From CAMFLJ01 sp965279255 (GTDB lineage Bacteria > Actinomycetota > Acidimicrobiia > Acidimicrobiales > Acidimicrobilacustridaceae): 64,000 nucleotides of DNA. The translations under genes were made by a program, and so were the position numbers. A model generated the notes under the pieces. It was given only the letters and a program-made list of their open reading frames with translations, was not told the DNA's origin and made no database searches. Shown here piece after piece: positions 7,352-15,264 of this stretch. Numbering within the stretch: the stretch's first letter is position 1; the number at the start of each line of letters is the position of its first letter. Where the stretch lies: positions 744,001 to 808,000 of the forward strand of contig OZ257146.1 of assembly GCA_965279255.1 (NCBI GenBank). The letters run 5' to 3'.

Positions 7352-7759
7352 GTGCGAGGTACTGGTTTCCGCCTGAGGATCTCGCCGCTCGGCCGGCTCA
7401 TCCGGTCGGCGGTGCTGCTGCTCGGCCTGCTGATGTTCGTTCCCGGCGTGATCGCCGCAGGCATCGACCTGTGGTGGCGTCTGCTGTTCCTCGTCGGCTC
7501 CCTCGCGTGTGTCGCCGGCCTGCGGATCCTGTGGGGCTCGGTCGTCGTCGTGCGCCCGGCGGGCCTCCGGGTCCAGCGCAACTGGCCGTTCCGCCGCGAC
7601 TTCCGCTGGTACCGCATCCTGGCCATCGACGTGGTGCCCGGGTTCTGGCACCTCGAGGTCGAGCTGAACTCCGGCGAGCGGATCACCCTCCCCGCGGTCG
7701 ACGACCTCGAGCGCCTCTACCAGCTCATGGAGCATCACCGGCAGGCGCTCGACGTCTGA
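7352..7759 (+). CDS. Bacterial PH-domain membrane protein
   Basis: 135 aa. Two adjacent hydrophobic helices at about residues 15-34 (AVLLLGLLMFVPGVIAAGI) and 40-56 (LLFLVGSLACVAGLRIL) are followed by a small beta-rich domain, SVVVVRPAGLRVQRNWPFRRDFRWYRI to VELNSGERITLPAV, the layout of actinobacterial PH-domain (YdbT/PH_6-like) membrane proteins. It ends in a helix DLERLYQLMEHHRQAL. Role unknown. The GTG at 7352 fits the leaderless spacing; an in-frame GTG at 7322 would add ten residues. It precedes the ECF sigma gene on the same strand. Confidence 0.65.
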   Translation: MRGTGFRLRISPLGRLIRSAVLLLGLLMFVPGVIAAGIDLWWRLLFLVGSLACVAGLRILWGSVVVVRPAGLRVQRNWPFRRDFRWYRILAIDVVPGFWHLEVELNSGERITLPAVDDLERLYQLMEHHRQALDV

Positions 7760-7774
7760 CGAGGGCCGCGGATC

Positions 7775-7819
7775 CCTCATGTGAGGTGTACCCCCCGGGG
7801 TGGTCGGCACCACTACGGT
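7775..7819 (+). promoter_or_regulatory. Promoter region of the ECF sigma gene
   Basis: TACGGT at 7814-7819 ends 7 bp before the GTG at 7827, fitting a leaderless start. A small perfect palindrome CCTCA-TG-TGAGG lies at 7775-7786, about 33 bp upstream of the hexamer, and could be an operator or part of an upstream element. Confidence 0.45.
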
Positions 7820-7826
7820 TCCGGCG

Positions 7827-8621
7827 GTGATCGGCGAGGAGTTCCCCGAGGTTCTCCGCCAGGCACAGGCGGGAGAGAGAGACGCTGTCGGGCGCCTGTA
7901 CGCCGACTGCGCGCCCCGCGTCCTCGGCTTCCTCCGCGCCCAGGGCATCGCCGACCACGAGGACGTGGCGGCCGAGGTCTTCGTGTCAGTGGTGCGGAAC
8001 CTCCCGCGGTTCTCCGGTGACGAGGACGCCTTCCGGGGCTGGGTCTTCACCATCGCCCAGCGCCGCCTCATCGACGAGCGCCGCCGTCGTGGCCGCCGCC
8101 CGGAGGAGCCGTTCGAGAACGGTGACCTGACCGACGTCGTCGGCGCCGGCCCCGGCGTCGAGGGCGAGGCGATGGACCGCCTGCGCACCAGTGGGCTGCT
8201 GGCGGCCATCGAGGAGCTCACCCCCGACCAGCGCGCCGTGCTGTACCTGCGGGCGGTCGCCGATCTGAGCGTGCCCGAGATCGCCCGGGTCCTCGACAAG
8301 CCCGAGACCGCGGTGCGCTCCCTGTTGTGGAGCGCGGTGCCGGCGCTCGAATCGGAACCGGACGGCGAGCCGAGCAACGTCGCGCTCGAAAGGGACGGTG
8401 AGCCCGACCTCGGTCGGTTCGGGCCGGCCATCGCCGAGCTCCGGTCGGTCCTCGTGGTACCCGCCGCCCCGGAGCTCGCCGCCCATCACATCGCACGTAT
8501 GCAGGCGACGGCGATGGCGAAGGTCGCCGAGACGGTGCCGAAGGGCGCGGGCCCCCGGACGAGGGACCCCGGGGGCGGCTCGCGCCGCCGCTCCCTCCTG
8601 CGCCGTCGACCGGAGGGGTAG
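7827..8621 (+). CDS. ECF-type RNA polymerase sigma factor with C-terminal extension
   Basis: 264 aa. Sigma2 spans about residues 15-80 (DAVGRLYADCAPRVLGFL, AAEVFVSVVRNLPRF, FRGWVFTIAQRRLIDERRRR) and sigma4 about 118-170 (LTPDQRAVLYLRAVADLSVPEIARVL then PETAVRSLL). The remaining 90 residues are an extension with AELAAHHIARMQATAMAKV and a basic end RRRSLLRRRP, not part of standard ECF factors. The GTG at 7827 is preferred over the GTG at 7800 because TACGGT lies 7 bp before it. No anti-sigma gene is adjacent: downstream is a convergent amidohydrolase. The extension may replace it as the regulatory part, as in ECF groups with C-terminal domains. Confidence 0.85.
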   Translation: MIGEEFPEVLRQAQAGERDAVGRLYADCAPRVLGFLRAQGIADHEDVAAEVFVSVVRNLPRFSGDEDAFRGWVFTIAQRRLIDERRRRGRRPEEPFENGDLTDVVGAGPGVEGEAMDRLRTSGLLAAIEELTPDQRAVLYLRAVADLSVPEIARVLDKPETAVRSLLWSAVPALESEPDGEPSNVALERDGEPDLGRFGPAIAELRSVLVVPAAPELAAHHIARMQATAMAKVAETVPKGAGPRTRDPGGGSRRRSLLRRRPEG

Positions 8622-8650
8622 GCCCACTCCCGCCGGACCCGGAGGCCTCT

Positions 8651-9508
8651 CTAGAGCTTCAGGACCTTGCGGGCGTTCTCCCGCAGGAACTTGGGCCACA
8701 CCTCGTCCTTGAGCGGGACGTCGGGCAGCTCGGCGAAGATGCGGTCGTAGCTGAGCCCGGCGGGGAAGTAGCCGGCGTACATGACCTTGTCGGCGCCGCG
8801 CGAGTTGGCGTAGGCGAGGATCGTCGGGTCGTAGTGCTTCGGTGCGAACGCCGAGGTCGAGTAGTAGAGCCCCGGCCACTTGAGCATCAGCTTCATGGCC
8901 AGCTCCGTCCAGGGCTGGGCCCCGTGGCGCATCACGAACGTGAGGTCGGGGAAGTCGTACATGACCTCGTCGATGAGCTCGACGTGCTGGGGCTTGAACG
9001 GGATGCGGGGGCCCGGGATGCCGACGCACACGAAGATGGGGAGGTCGAGCTCCACGCACATCGCGTAGAACGGGTACATCTTCTTGTCGTTGATCGGCAC
9101 CTTGTAGCCGGCCGGGAAGGTGCTCAGGGCCCGCAGGCCGTACTGCTCGTGCAGCGACCGCACCCGCCGCATGGCGGTCATGGTGTCGTTCGGGTCGAAC
9201 TCGAGGCAGGCGATGATGCGGTCGGGGTTCTCGGTGAGTGCCCGCACACAGTCGGGGTTGTCGGGGTTGAACCCGAGCAGCGCCGTCTCGATCTTGTTGC
9301 GGTCGAGCTGGTCCATCAGCAGGGCGACGGGGTCGATGCTCTCGTCGAGGTCGGCCGGCACGTCCTTGAACATGTACTGCGCCGGCATCTTGTAGTCCTG
9401 GCTCTCCTCCTTCAGGTGAGGTGCCAGGAACTTGTAGACCTCTTTGCGGTTGCGGCTCGGCATGCCGACGAAGGTCTCGATGATGCCGATGTCTGCCGGG
9501 AACCCCAT
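8651..9508 (-). CDS. Amidohydrolase family (PF04909-like TIM barrel) protein
   Basis: 285 aa, resembling amidohydrolase-2 / ACMSD-like hydrolases: MDQLDRNKIETALLGF, LEFDPNDTMTAMRRV, PIFVCVGIPGP, DLTFVMRHGAQPWTE and ADKVMYAGYFPAGLSYDRIFAEL follow the barrel order. The usual first-strand metal motif (HxH in 'DxHxH') is absent; the N-terminus reads GFPADIGIIETFVGMP. So either metal binding differs or it is not a hydrolase. The ATG at 9508 was chosen over the ATG at 9514 because GGGGGAG directly abuts the latter but is 6 bp from the former. It stands alone, with a hairpin terminator upstream, and converges on the ECF gene. Confidence 0.75.
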   Translation of the reverse strand: MGFPADIGIIETFVGMPSRNRKEVYKFLAPHLKEESQDYKMPAQYMFKDVPADLDESIDPVALLMDQLDRNKIETALLGFNPDNPDCVRALTENPDRIIACLEFDPNDTMTAMRRVRSLHEQYGLRALSTFPAGYKVPINDKKMYPFYAMCVELDLPIFVCVGIPGPRIPFKPQHVELIDEVMYDFPDLTFVMRHGAQPWTELAMKLMLKWPGLYYSTSAFAPKHYDPTILAYANSRGADKVMYAGYFPAGLSYDRIFAELPDVPLKDEVWPKFLRENARKVLKL

Positions 9509-9577
9509 GTCCATCTCCCCCTGCGGTGCGAACGAGCGAAGGGCGCATCGTACGGCACCGCCGAGGGCCCGGACGCG

Positions 9578-9613
9578 GCGATGCCCGCCCGGAGGGGGAG
9601 GGGCGGGCATCGC
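9578..9613 (-). terminator. Hairpin after the 71-aa gene
   Basis: Perfect 13-bp stem (9578-9590 with 9601-9613; core CGATGCCCGCCC / GGGCGGGCATCG) around a 10-base purine loop, no T tract. It lies between the stop of the 71-aa gene and the amidohydrolase start. Two smaller hairpins (ACCGGG/CCCGGT at 9626-9646 and GGTTCGG/CCGAACC at 9656-9687) fill the rest of this 186-bp gap. Confidence 0.6.
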
Positions 9614-9694
9614 TGGGTCACGTGAACCGGGAAGGGGGAACCCGGTCAGCGTGGTGGTTCGGTGGGCCCGGGGGAAGGCGCCGAACCGGGGGGA

Positions 9695-9910
9695 TCAGGC
9701 GGCGTGGTGAAGGAGCTTCTCCGGGACGCCGGCGCGGACCTCGAGGAGCCACGCCTCCATCTCGAGCTCGCTGGCCCGACGGCGGTAGGACATGCCCAGG
9801 ACCTCGTCGAGGTGGGCGGCCTGCTGGCGGAGGCCCTCGGCCCGGTGACGCATCTGGGTGGCCTCGGCCACCAGGATCTCGTCGACGTGGGGTGTGGTGA
9901 TCGTGCTCAT
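9695..9910 (-). CDS. Small hypothetical helical protein (71 aa)
   Basis: 71 aa, family not recognised. Residues 10-35 (EILVAEATQMRHRAEGLRQQAAHLDEVLG) and 38-62 (SYRRRASELEMEAWLLEVRAGVP) look like two amphipathic helices with a short turn, with the end KLLHHAA. The gene is supported by a good ribosome site (GAGAGGGAGA before the ATG at 9910), high-GC codon use and flanking terminators on both sides, so it is probably a separate transcript. The 160 bp upstream (9911-10072) is somewhat less GC-rich than its surroundings and should hold its promoter, but I see no clear -10 there. Function unknown. Confidence 0.65.
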   Translation of the reverse strand: MSTITTPHVDEILVAEATQMRHRAEGLRQQAAHLDEVLGMSYRRRASELEMEAWLLEVRAGVPEKLLHHAA

Positions 9911-10072
9911 CGGTGTCTCCCTCTCCGTGCCTCTCGGCAGCGCTTCGATCGGTGGTGCTTCGTTCTGCGTTCCGATGTCGTCAACCACCTGATCGGCGGT
10001 TGTCATCCCGGTGTGACGATGTCATCGGTCACCTCGGCGACGTCTCTGAAGCACTTACCCGGGAAACCATCG

Positions 10073-10094
10073 AAAAAGTCAGCAAAAAGCTGAC
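10073..10094 (-). terminator. Rho-independent terminator after the flippase-like gene
   Basis: On the minus strand GTCAGC, loop TTTTT, GCTGAC is followed at once by TTTTT. A stem with a U tract, rare in so GC-rich a sequence, 31 bp past the stop of the flippase-like gene. Confidence 0.75.
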
Positions 10095-10125
10095 GTCTCG
10101 CGCTCTGCGTAGCGAAAAGTGACGC

Positions 10126-11139
10126 CTATGTCGCAGAGGGTGATGGTCGCTGCGCCGCCCCGCCGTACCGGTGGCGGAAGAGGAAGTGGGCGATGACCCC
10201 AGCGGGGAGCGGGAGCCAGTACGACACGATCCGGTAGGCGAGCGTCGCCAGGAGGGCGTCGGCCGAGGGCACGCCCGCCAGCACGAGCATGGCGGTGAGG
10301 CCGGCCTCCACGAACCCCAGACCCCCCGGCGTGATCGGGATCATGCCGAGCACGGCGGCGGCGCCGTAGGCGAGCAGCACCACGCTGAACCGGGGCTTCA
10401 CGCCGACGGCCATCAGCGCGGCGACGAGGGCCATGTAGTCGAGCAACCAGTTGCCGACGGCGGCGGCCAGGGCCTTCTTCCAGCGGGCGCCGAGGCCCTC
10501 GACCATGAGGTCGCGCTGGCGCACGAGGCCGTCGGCGGTCGGGCCGCCCTGGCGGTGGAGGCGGCGCAGGATCGGTGTCGAGACCCGCTCGAGGGCGTTG
10601 CCCAGCATGATCAACGGCCGGTCGAAGCGGACCAGGGCGAAGCCGACCGCGAACAGCAACAGGAACAGCACGGCGCCGCCCCAGGCCACCCGGTCGAGGC
10701 CCCGGGGCACGGGGGCGCTGACGATCGAGAGCAGCAGGGCGACCATCGGCAGCATGAAGAGCACGCCGTTGGAGATGATCGCCGTGGCGGTGAGCGCCGC
10801 CCCCGCCGAGCCCTTCTCGACCCCGGAGACCGACAGCATCCGCCAGCCGGTGGCCGCGCCGATCGCCGCCCCGCCCGGCACCGTCTTGGACACCGCGTTC
10901 GAGACCAGCTGCGACGTGCCGGCCACGAACCACGAGACGGCGGGAAGGGCGACTCGGGTGAGCGCCCACATGCACATGTAGGAGCCCGTCTCCAACAGGA
11001 CCATGACCGCGAACCAGAGGACGCTGAGCGTGCGCAGGCGCGGCACGGTGTCCCAGAGGTCGAGCAGCTGGGGGAGCAGGACGTACAGGGTGAACGCGGC
11101 GATCCCGAGCAGGACGACGCGTCCGACGATGCGCAGCAT
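10126..11139 (-). CDS. Lysylphosphatidylglycerol synthase TM-region / UPF0104 flippase-like membrane protein
   Basis: 337 aa with about eight transmembrane helices, of the family of integral membrane proteins related to the N-terminal part of MprF. Seen: SWFVAGTSQLVSNAVSKTVPGGAAIGAA (the conserved amphipathic re-entrant segment with P-G-G), ALAAAVGNWLLDYMALV, and MIPITPGGLGFVEAGLTA, the family's P-x-x-P-G-G-x-G-x-x-E motif. Such proteins move lipids across, or serve envelope glycolipid pathways. ATG 11139 was chosen; a GGAGGGG lies 12 bp before it. It is 68 bp downstream of the CaiB-type gene on the same strand and is followed by a U-tract terminator. Confidence 0.75.
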   Translation of the reverse strand: MLRIVGRVVLLGIAAFTLYVLLPQLLDLWDTVPRLRTLSVLWFAVMVLLETGSYMCMWALTRVALPAVSWFVAGTSQLVSNAVSKTVPGGAAIGAATGWRMLSVSGVEKGSAGAALTATAIISNGVLFMLPMVALLLSIVSAPVPRGLDRVAWGGAVLFLLLFAVGFALVRFDRPLIMLGNALERVSTPILRRLHRQGGPTADGLVRQRDLMVEGLGARWKKALAAAVGNWLLDYMALVAALMAVGVKPRFSVVLLAYGAAAVLGMIPITPGGLGFVEAGLTAMLVLAGVPSADALLATLAYRIVSYWLPLPAGVIAHFLFRHRYGGAAQRPSPSAT

Positions 11140-11207
11140 CGACGGGGCTCGCCCCTCCTGGATCTCGGTGGGGTCGACCGGGAGCGGCCCGGGATCGCCG
11201 GCGTGGC

Positions 11208-12437
11208 TCAGCCGAACACGCCCTTCTCGCGCAGCTCGGCGATGCGGGCGTCGTCGTAGCCGGCGACCTCGCGCAGCACCTGTTCGGTGTGCTGACCGGT
11301 GCCCGGCGCGATGCCGGGCTCGGGGAGCTCGCCGCCGATCACCTTGATCGGCGAGGGGAGCATGTCCGCACCGTGGGTCTCGTGGGAGAGCCAGGGGAAC
11401 CGGTCCTTGAACTGCTCGTCGTCGGCGAGGGTCTTCGGCGTGTTGACCGGGGCCAGCAGGGCGTCGTTCTCGATCGCCCAGTCCATCCACTCCTTGGTGG
11501 TCTTGGTGTGGAAGATCGCCTGGAGCTCGCGCTGGAGCTCCTTGTTGCCGCGGGCGTGGTCGGCGTACTTCGAGCCGGGCCACGTCTCGAACAGCTCCGG
11601 CCGCCCGATCGAGTCGCAGAACTTCTTCCAGAACGCCTGCTCCGAGGCCATGAACAGGATGTGGCCGTCGGCGCTCTCGTACATCTGGTAGCGGACGCCC
11701 TCCTTCATGCCACCCGTGCCGGGAGCGCGACGCTCGTAGTTGTCGGCCTTGTTGCCGGTGACGACGTCCTCTGGGCGCTCGTAGGCCTTCCAGGTCTCGC
11801 TGCGGAGCCAGTCGGTGGCGACGGCGGCGTCGGACTGGGCGATCTCCATCTGCACGCCCTCACCGGTGGCCCGGGCCTGGATGATGCCGGCGAGGATGCC
11901 CATGGCGCCGAGCACCGGGCCGGCGTTGATGCCGACCGAGGTGTGCTCGGGGATGTAGCAGAAGCCGTCGTCGTCGTAGGCGGGCGGCACGATGCCGGCC
12001 CACGTGTCGTAGGCGATGCCGTGGCTCGGGAGGTCCTTGTAGGGACCGGTCATGCCGTAGCCGGAGATGGTCATGAAGACGATCTTGGGGTTGATCTTCT
12101 TGAGGTCCTCGAAGCCGAGGCCGCGCCGGGCCAGGGCCCCGGGGCGCATGGCCTCCACGACCGCGTCGGCGTTGCGAACCAGGTCGCGGAATGCCTCGAC
12201 GCCTTCGTCGGTGCGGAGATCGAGCACGATCCCCTTCTTTCCCCGGTTGGCGTGGAGGAAGAGCAGCGAGGTGCCCTCGACGATGGGCCAGGTCATCTCA
12301 CGGCCGTAGTCGCCCTGGGGCGGTTCGACCTTGATGACGTCGGCGCCGAGGTCGACGAGGTTCTGGGTGATGGCGGCCGGTCCGAGCATCGAGGCCTCGA
12401 TGATTCGGACGCCCTTGAGGGGGGCGATGATGGTCAT
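11208..12437 (-). CDS. CaiB/BaiF family CoA transferase
   Basis: 409 aa, class III CoA transferase fold: LKGVRIIEASMLGPAAITQNLVDLGADVIKVEPP at the N-terminus, the knot-forming core GKKGIVLDLRTDEG, VVEAMRPGALARRGLGF, and the C-terminal NTPKTLADDEQFKDR. It should move CoA between carboxylic acids. In the stretch that normally carries the catalytic Asp (before GILAG) the sequence is EHTSVGINAGPVLGAMGILAG, with no Asp, judged by eye. The ATG at 12437 (GTGACCATG, so a GTG two codons earlier is possible) was chosen by homology to family starts. Divergent from the ferredoxin gene. Confidence 0.8.
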   Translation of the reverse strand: MTIIAPLKGVRIIEASMLGPAAITQNLVDLGADVIKVEPPQGDYGREMTWPIVEGTSLLFLHANRGKKGIVLDLRTDEGVEAFRDLVRNADAVVEAMRPGALARRGLGFEDLKKINPKIVFMTISGYGMTGPYKDLPSHGIAYDTWAGIVPPAYDDDGFCYIPEHTSVGINAGPVLGAMGILAGIIQARATGEGVQMEIAQSDAAVATDWLRSETWKAYERPEDVVTGNKADNYERRAPGTGGMKEGVRYQMYESADGHILFMASEQAFWKKFCDSIGRPELFETWPGSKYADHARGNKELQRELQAIFHTKTTKEWMDWAIENDALLAPVNTPKTLADDEQFKDRFPWLSHETHGADMLPSPIKVIGGELPEPGIAPGTGQHTEQVLREVAGYDDARIAELREKGVFG

Positions 12438-12567
12438 GGTCACCAATCTTCCACGAAGGCGACGGCGAGGGCACGGCCGAGGCGCTCCGGTTGTCGCAGA
12501 CCCACGCAGCGTGAGGCATGATGGCCCCCACGCGGCCGACGGGCCGGTACCAACAAGGGGACCCGAC

Positions 12568-12762
12568 ATGCGAGTGGTAGTCGACTACGACCTGTGTGAG
12601 AGCAACGCCGTCTGCATGGGCATCGCCCCCGACATCTTCGAGGTGCGGGACGACGACTTCCTCTACGTCCTCGACGAGAACCCGCCGGAGACCTCTCGGG
12701 CGAAGCTCGAGGAAGCCGTGCAGCGCTGCCCCAAGCAGGCCATCTCGATCGCCGAGGACTGA
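12568..12762 (+). CDS. 3Fe-4S type ferredoxin
   Basis: 64 aa. Cysteines at positions 10 (DLCESN) and 16 (AVCMG) plus one in QRCPKQAI make C-x5-C...CP, the three-ligand pattern of single [3Fe-4S] ferredoxins that feed cytochromes P450 in actinobacteria. The body MGIAPDIFEVRDDDFLYVLDENPPE is typical. A clear AAGGGG lies 7 bp before the ATG. A ferredoxin reductase follows 54 bp downstream and is probably cotranscribed, giving a two-piece electron supply. No P450 gene is in the window. Confidence 0.9.
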   Translation: MRVVVDYDLCESNAVCMGIAPDIFEVRDDDFLYVLDENPPETSRAKLEEAVQRCPKQAISIAED

Positions 12763-12816
12763 GAAGGTCCCTCGGCGTCGACCTCCGTCGCCCCTGGCCG
12801 TCTCTCCTCCCGAACC

Positions 12817-14055
12817 GTGGACACCACCCACACGACCGTCGTCGTCGGCGCGTCCCTCGCAGGGATGCACGCCGCCCGGACCCTGCGCCTCGAGGGGCAT
12901 GCGGGGCCCATCGTCGTGCTCGACGCCGACCTGCACACCCCCTATGACAAGCCGCCGCTCTCGAAGCAGGTGCTGTCGCAGGGGTGGGAGGCCGAGAAGC
13001 TGACGCTGCCCGCGGCGAAGGAGGACCTCGACCTCGACCTCCGCCTCGGGATGCGGGCGACGGGGCTCGACCTCACGGCTCGCACGATCAGCGTCGACTG
13101 CGCCAGCGGGCCCGATGAGATCGGCTTCGACACCCTCGTGCTCGCCACCGGTGCCGCGGCCCGTCGCCTGCCGGGCACCGACGACATCGACGGTGTGCAC
13201 GTGGTGCGCTCCCTCGACGACGCCATGGGCCTGCGGGCCGACCTCGAGGCGGGCCCGAACCGGGTCGTCGTCATCGGGGCCGGGTTCATCGGGTCCGAGG
13301 TGGCGGCGTCGTGCCGCACGCTCGGTCTCGAGGTCACCCTCGTCGAGGCCCTGCCGGTGCCACTCGAGCGCGTGCTCGGCGCCGAGATGGGCGCCGTGTG
13401 CGGTCGGGTGCACGTCGAGCAGGGTGTCGACGTGCGCCTCGGCACCGGGGTCGACCACTTCGAGACCGTCCCCTCCGACCACGGCCGCCGCCGGGTCACC
13501 GGCGTCGCCCTCACCGACGGCACCACGGTCGAGGCCGAGGTCGTCGTGGTCGGCATCGGGGTGTCGGTCAACACCGGCTGGCTCGAGGGTTCGGGCCTCA
13601 CGCTCGACGACGGTGTCGTCTGCGACGAGACCCTCCTCGCCGCGCCGGGCGTGGTCGCCGCGGGCGACATCGCCCGCTACCCGAGCGAGCGCTTCGATCA
13701 GCTCCTGCGGGTCGAGCACTGGGAGCACGCCATCCAGGGCGGCGAGGCCGCGGCCCGGCGCCTGCTGGCCGAGGCCGCCGGCACCGAGCCCGCCCGCTTC
13801 GACCCCGTCCCGTGGTTCTGGAGCGACCAGTACGACCGCAAGATCCAGCTCGCCGGCCGCCCGGCTCCCACCGACGACGTGAAGGTCGTGGTCGGCAGCA
13901 CCGACGAGCTGCGCTTCGTCGCCCTCTACGGCCGCGAGGGTCGCCTGGTCGGGGTGCTCGGCATGAACCGGCCGCGCCACGTCATCCAGCTGCGGGGGCT
14001 CGTCGACGATCGTGCGTCGTTCGACGAGGCGCTCGAGCGGGCGGCGGCACTCTGA
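12817..14055 (+). CDS. FAD/NAD-dependent ferredoxin reductase
   Basis: 412 aa, rhodocoxin/putidaredoxin-reductase type. Seen: the FAD motif VVVGASLAGMHAA at 8-20, PLSKQVL near 47, the NAD motif VIGAGFIGSEVAAS around 153-166, TLLAAPGVVAAGDIARYP near 280, and a C-terminal domain with VPWFWSDQYDRKIQLAG. These proteins pass electrons from NAD(P)H to small ferredoxins. Start GTG; no strong ribosome site, so it may depend on upstream translation. The stop overlaps the ATG of the NUDIX gene by one base (TGATG). Confidence 0.88.
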   Translation: MDTTHTTVVVGASLAGMHAARTLRLEGHAGPIVVLDADLHTPYDKPPLSKQVLSQGWEAEKLTLPAAKEDLDLDLRLGMRATGLDLTARTISVDCASGPDEIGFDTLVLATGAAARRLPGTDDIDGVHVVRSLDDAMGLRADLEAGPNRVVVIGAGFIGSEVAASCRTLGLEVTLVEALPVPLERVLGAEMGAVCGRVHVEQGVDVRLGTGVDHFETVPSDHGRRRVTGVALTDGTTVEAEVVVVGIGVSVNTGWLEGSGLTLDDGVVCDETLLAAPGVVAAGDIARYPSERFDQLLRVEHWEHAIQGGEAAARRLLAEAAGTEPARFDPVPWFWSDQYDRKIQLAGRPAPTDDVKVVVGSTDELRFVALYGREGRLVGVLGMNRPRHVIQLRGLVDDRASFDEALERAAAL

Positions 14056-14558
14056 TGAACGTCCCTCCCGAGGAGGAGCTGGTCGACGCCCTCGACGAGC
14101 AGGGCAACGTCGTCGGCACCGTCACGCGGCGCGAGATGCGGGCCGAGAACCTCTGGCACCGCTCGGTGTTCATCGTCGTGGTCAACGACTCCGACGAGAT
14201 CCTCGTGCACAAGCGGGCGTCCTGGAAGGACAAGTGGCCCGACCTGTGGGACATCGCCGTCGGGGGCGTCGTCACCGCGGGCGAGGCCTGGGAGCTCGCC
14301 GCCGCCCGGGAGCTGGCCGAGGAGGCCGGTGTGTCGGTCGAGCTGGGCTACCTCGGCGAGGACGTCTACGCCGACGACGACGTGCGCGAGGTCGCCCGGG
14401 TGTACCACGCCCGCTCCGAGGGCCCCTTCACCTTCGCCGACGGTGAGATCTCCGAGGCCGCATGGGTGCCCGTCGCCCAGCTGCGCGACTGGCTGGCCGG
14501 CCACGAGGTCTGCCCCGACAGCGTCGCGCTCGTGCTCCCTCGCCTCGACGCTCCGTAG
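14055..14558 (+). CDS. NUDIX hydrolase of the IPP-isomerase-like/YfcD type
   Basis: 167 aa. DLWDIAVGGVVTAGEAWELAAARELAEEAGV contains the NUDIX box (GGVVTAGEAWELAAAREL then AEEAGV). The lead ELVDALDEQGNVVGTVTRREMRAENLWHRSVFIVVVN with HKRASWKDKWPDLWD is the pattern of NUDIX proteins related to isopentenyl-diphosphate isomerase. Substrate not known. TGATG overlap with the reductase gene places it in the same operon; the YhhN gene starts 7 bp after its stop. Confidence 0.85.
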   Translation: MNVPPEEELVDALDEQGNVVGTVTRREMRAENLWHRSVFIVVVNDSDEILVHKRASWKDKWPDLWDIAVGGVVTAGEAWELAAARELAEEAGVSVELGYLGEDVYADDDVREVARVYHARSEGPFTFADGEISEAAWVPVAQLRDWLAGHEVCPDSVALVLPRLDAP

Positions 14559-14564
14559 GCCGAC

Positions 14565-15197
14565 GTGAACGCCGCCACGTTCCTGCTGCTGGCCCTGGCC
14601 GCGGTGGTGGCCGTGGCCGACTGGATCGCGGTCGCGGCAGACGCCCGCGTCGCCGAGTACGTCCTCAAGCCGCTCACGATGGTCGTGCTGATCCTGGCGA
14701 CCCTCGAGCTCGATCCGTCGAGCGACGCCGCACGCGGTGCGCTCGTGGTGGGCCTGGTGCTCTCGCTGGCGGGTGACGTGCTGCTGATGGTGCCGGCCGA
14801 CCTCTTCGTGCCCGGCCTCGCCGCATTCCTGGCCGCCCACGTGGCCTACGTGGTCGCCCTCTGGCTGCTCGGGGTCAGCGGGGCCGGCCTGCTGATCGGT
14901 GTCGCCGTCGTCGTGGTCGGCGCGCTGCTGGTGGGGCGGCGCATCCTCGCCGGGGCGGCCGCCACCGACAAGGCCCTCGTCGCACCCGTCACCGCCTACC
15001 TGGCCGTGATCTCCGCGATGGTCGTGAGCGCCCTCGGCGTCGGGGCCTTCTTCGCCGTCGCCGGGGCGCTCCTCTTCTACGCGAGCGACGCCGTGCTCGG
15101 CTGGACCCGCTTCGTCAGCGACTTCCACCGCAGCCGGGTGGTGGTGATGGTGACCTACCACCTCGGCCAGCTCGGCCTCGTCCTCGCCCTGATCTGA
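14565..15197 (+). CDS. YhhN / TMEM86 family membrane protein (lysoplasmalogenase-like)
   Basis: 210 aa with about eight helices and little loop sequence. Family signatures are VLKPLTMVVLIL, LSLAGDVLLMVP, FLAAHVAYV, and YASDAVLGWTRF followed by TYHLGQLG. In animals the family hydrolyses vinyl-ether lysolipids; in bacteria the reaction has rarely been shown. GTG start taken because it follows the NUDIX stop by six bases and the hydrophobic N-terminus fits. Last gene of the ferredoxin operon. Confidence 0.8.
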   Translation: MNAATFLLLALAAVVAVADWIAVAADARVAEYVLKPLTMVVLILATLELDPSSDAARGALVVGLVLSLAGDVLLMVPADLFVPGLAAFLAAHVAYVVALWLLGVSGAGLLIGVAVVVVGALLVGRRILAGAAATDKALVAPVTAYLAVISAMVVSALGVGAFFAVAGALLFYASDAVLGWTRFVSDFHRSRVVVMVTYHLGQLGLVLALI

Positions 15198-15252
15198 CCT
15201 CCGGTCGTCCGCGAGGTGCCGTCGGACCCCGTTGGGCCCGCCGAAGCGGCCG

Positions 15253-15258
15253 TAGGCT
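15253..15258 (+). promoter_or_regulatory. Predicted -10 element, glutamate-synthase-like gene
   Basis: TAGGCT, 6 bp before the ATG at 15265. Confidence 0.55.
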
Positions 15259-15264
15259 CCGGCC

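Noticed and set aside
12491..12523. Promoter TTGTCG ... CATGAT before the ferredoxin gene
   Set aside because: Spacing of 21 bp is too long and the hexamers are poor; the gene has a clear ribosome site but its promoter is not visible to me.
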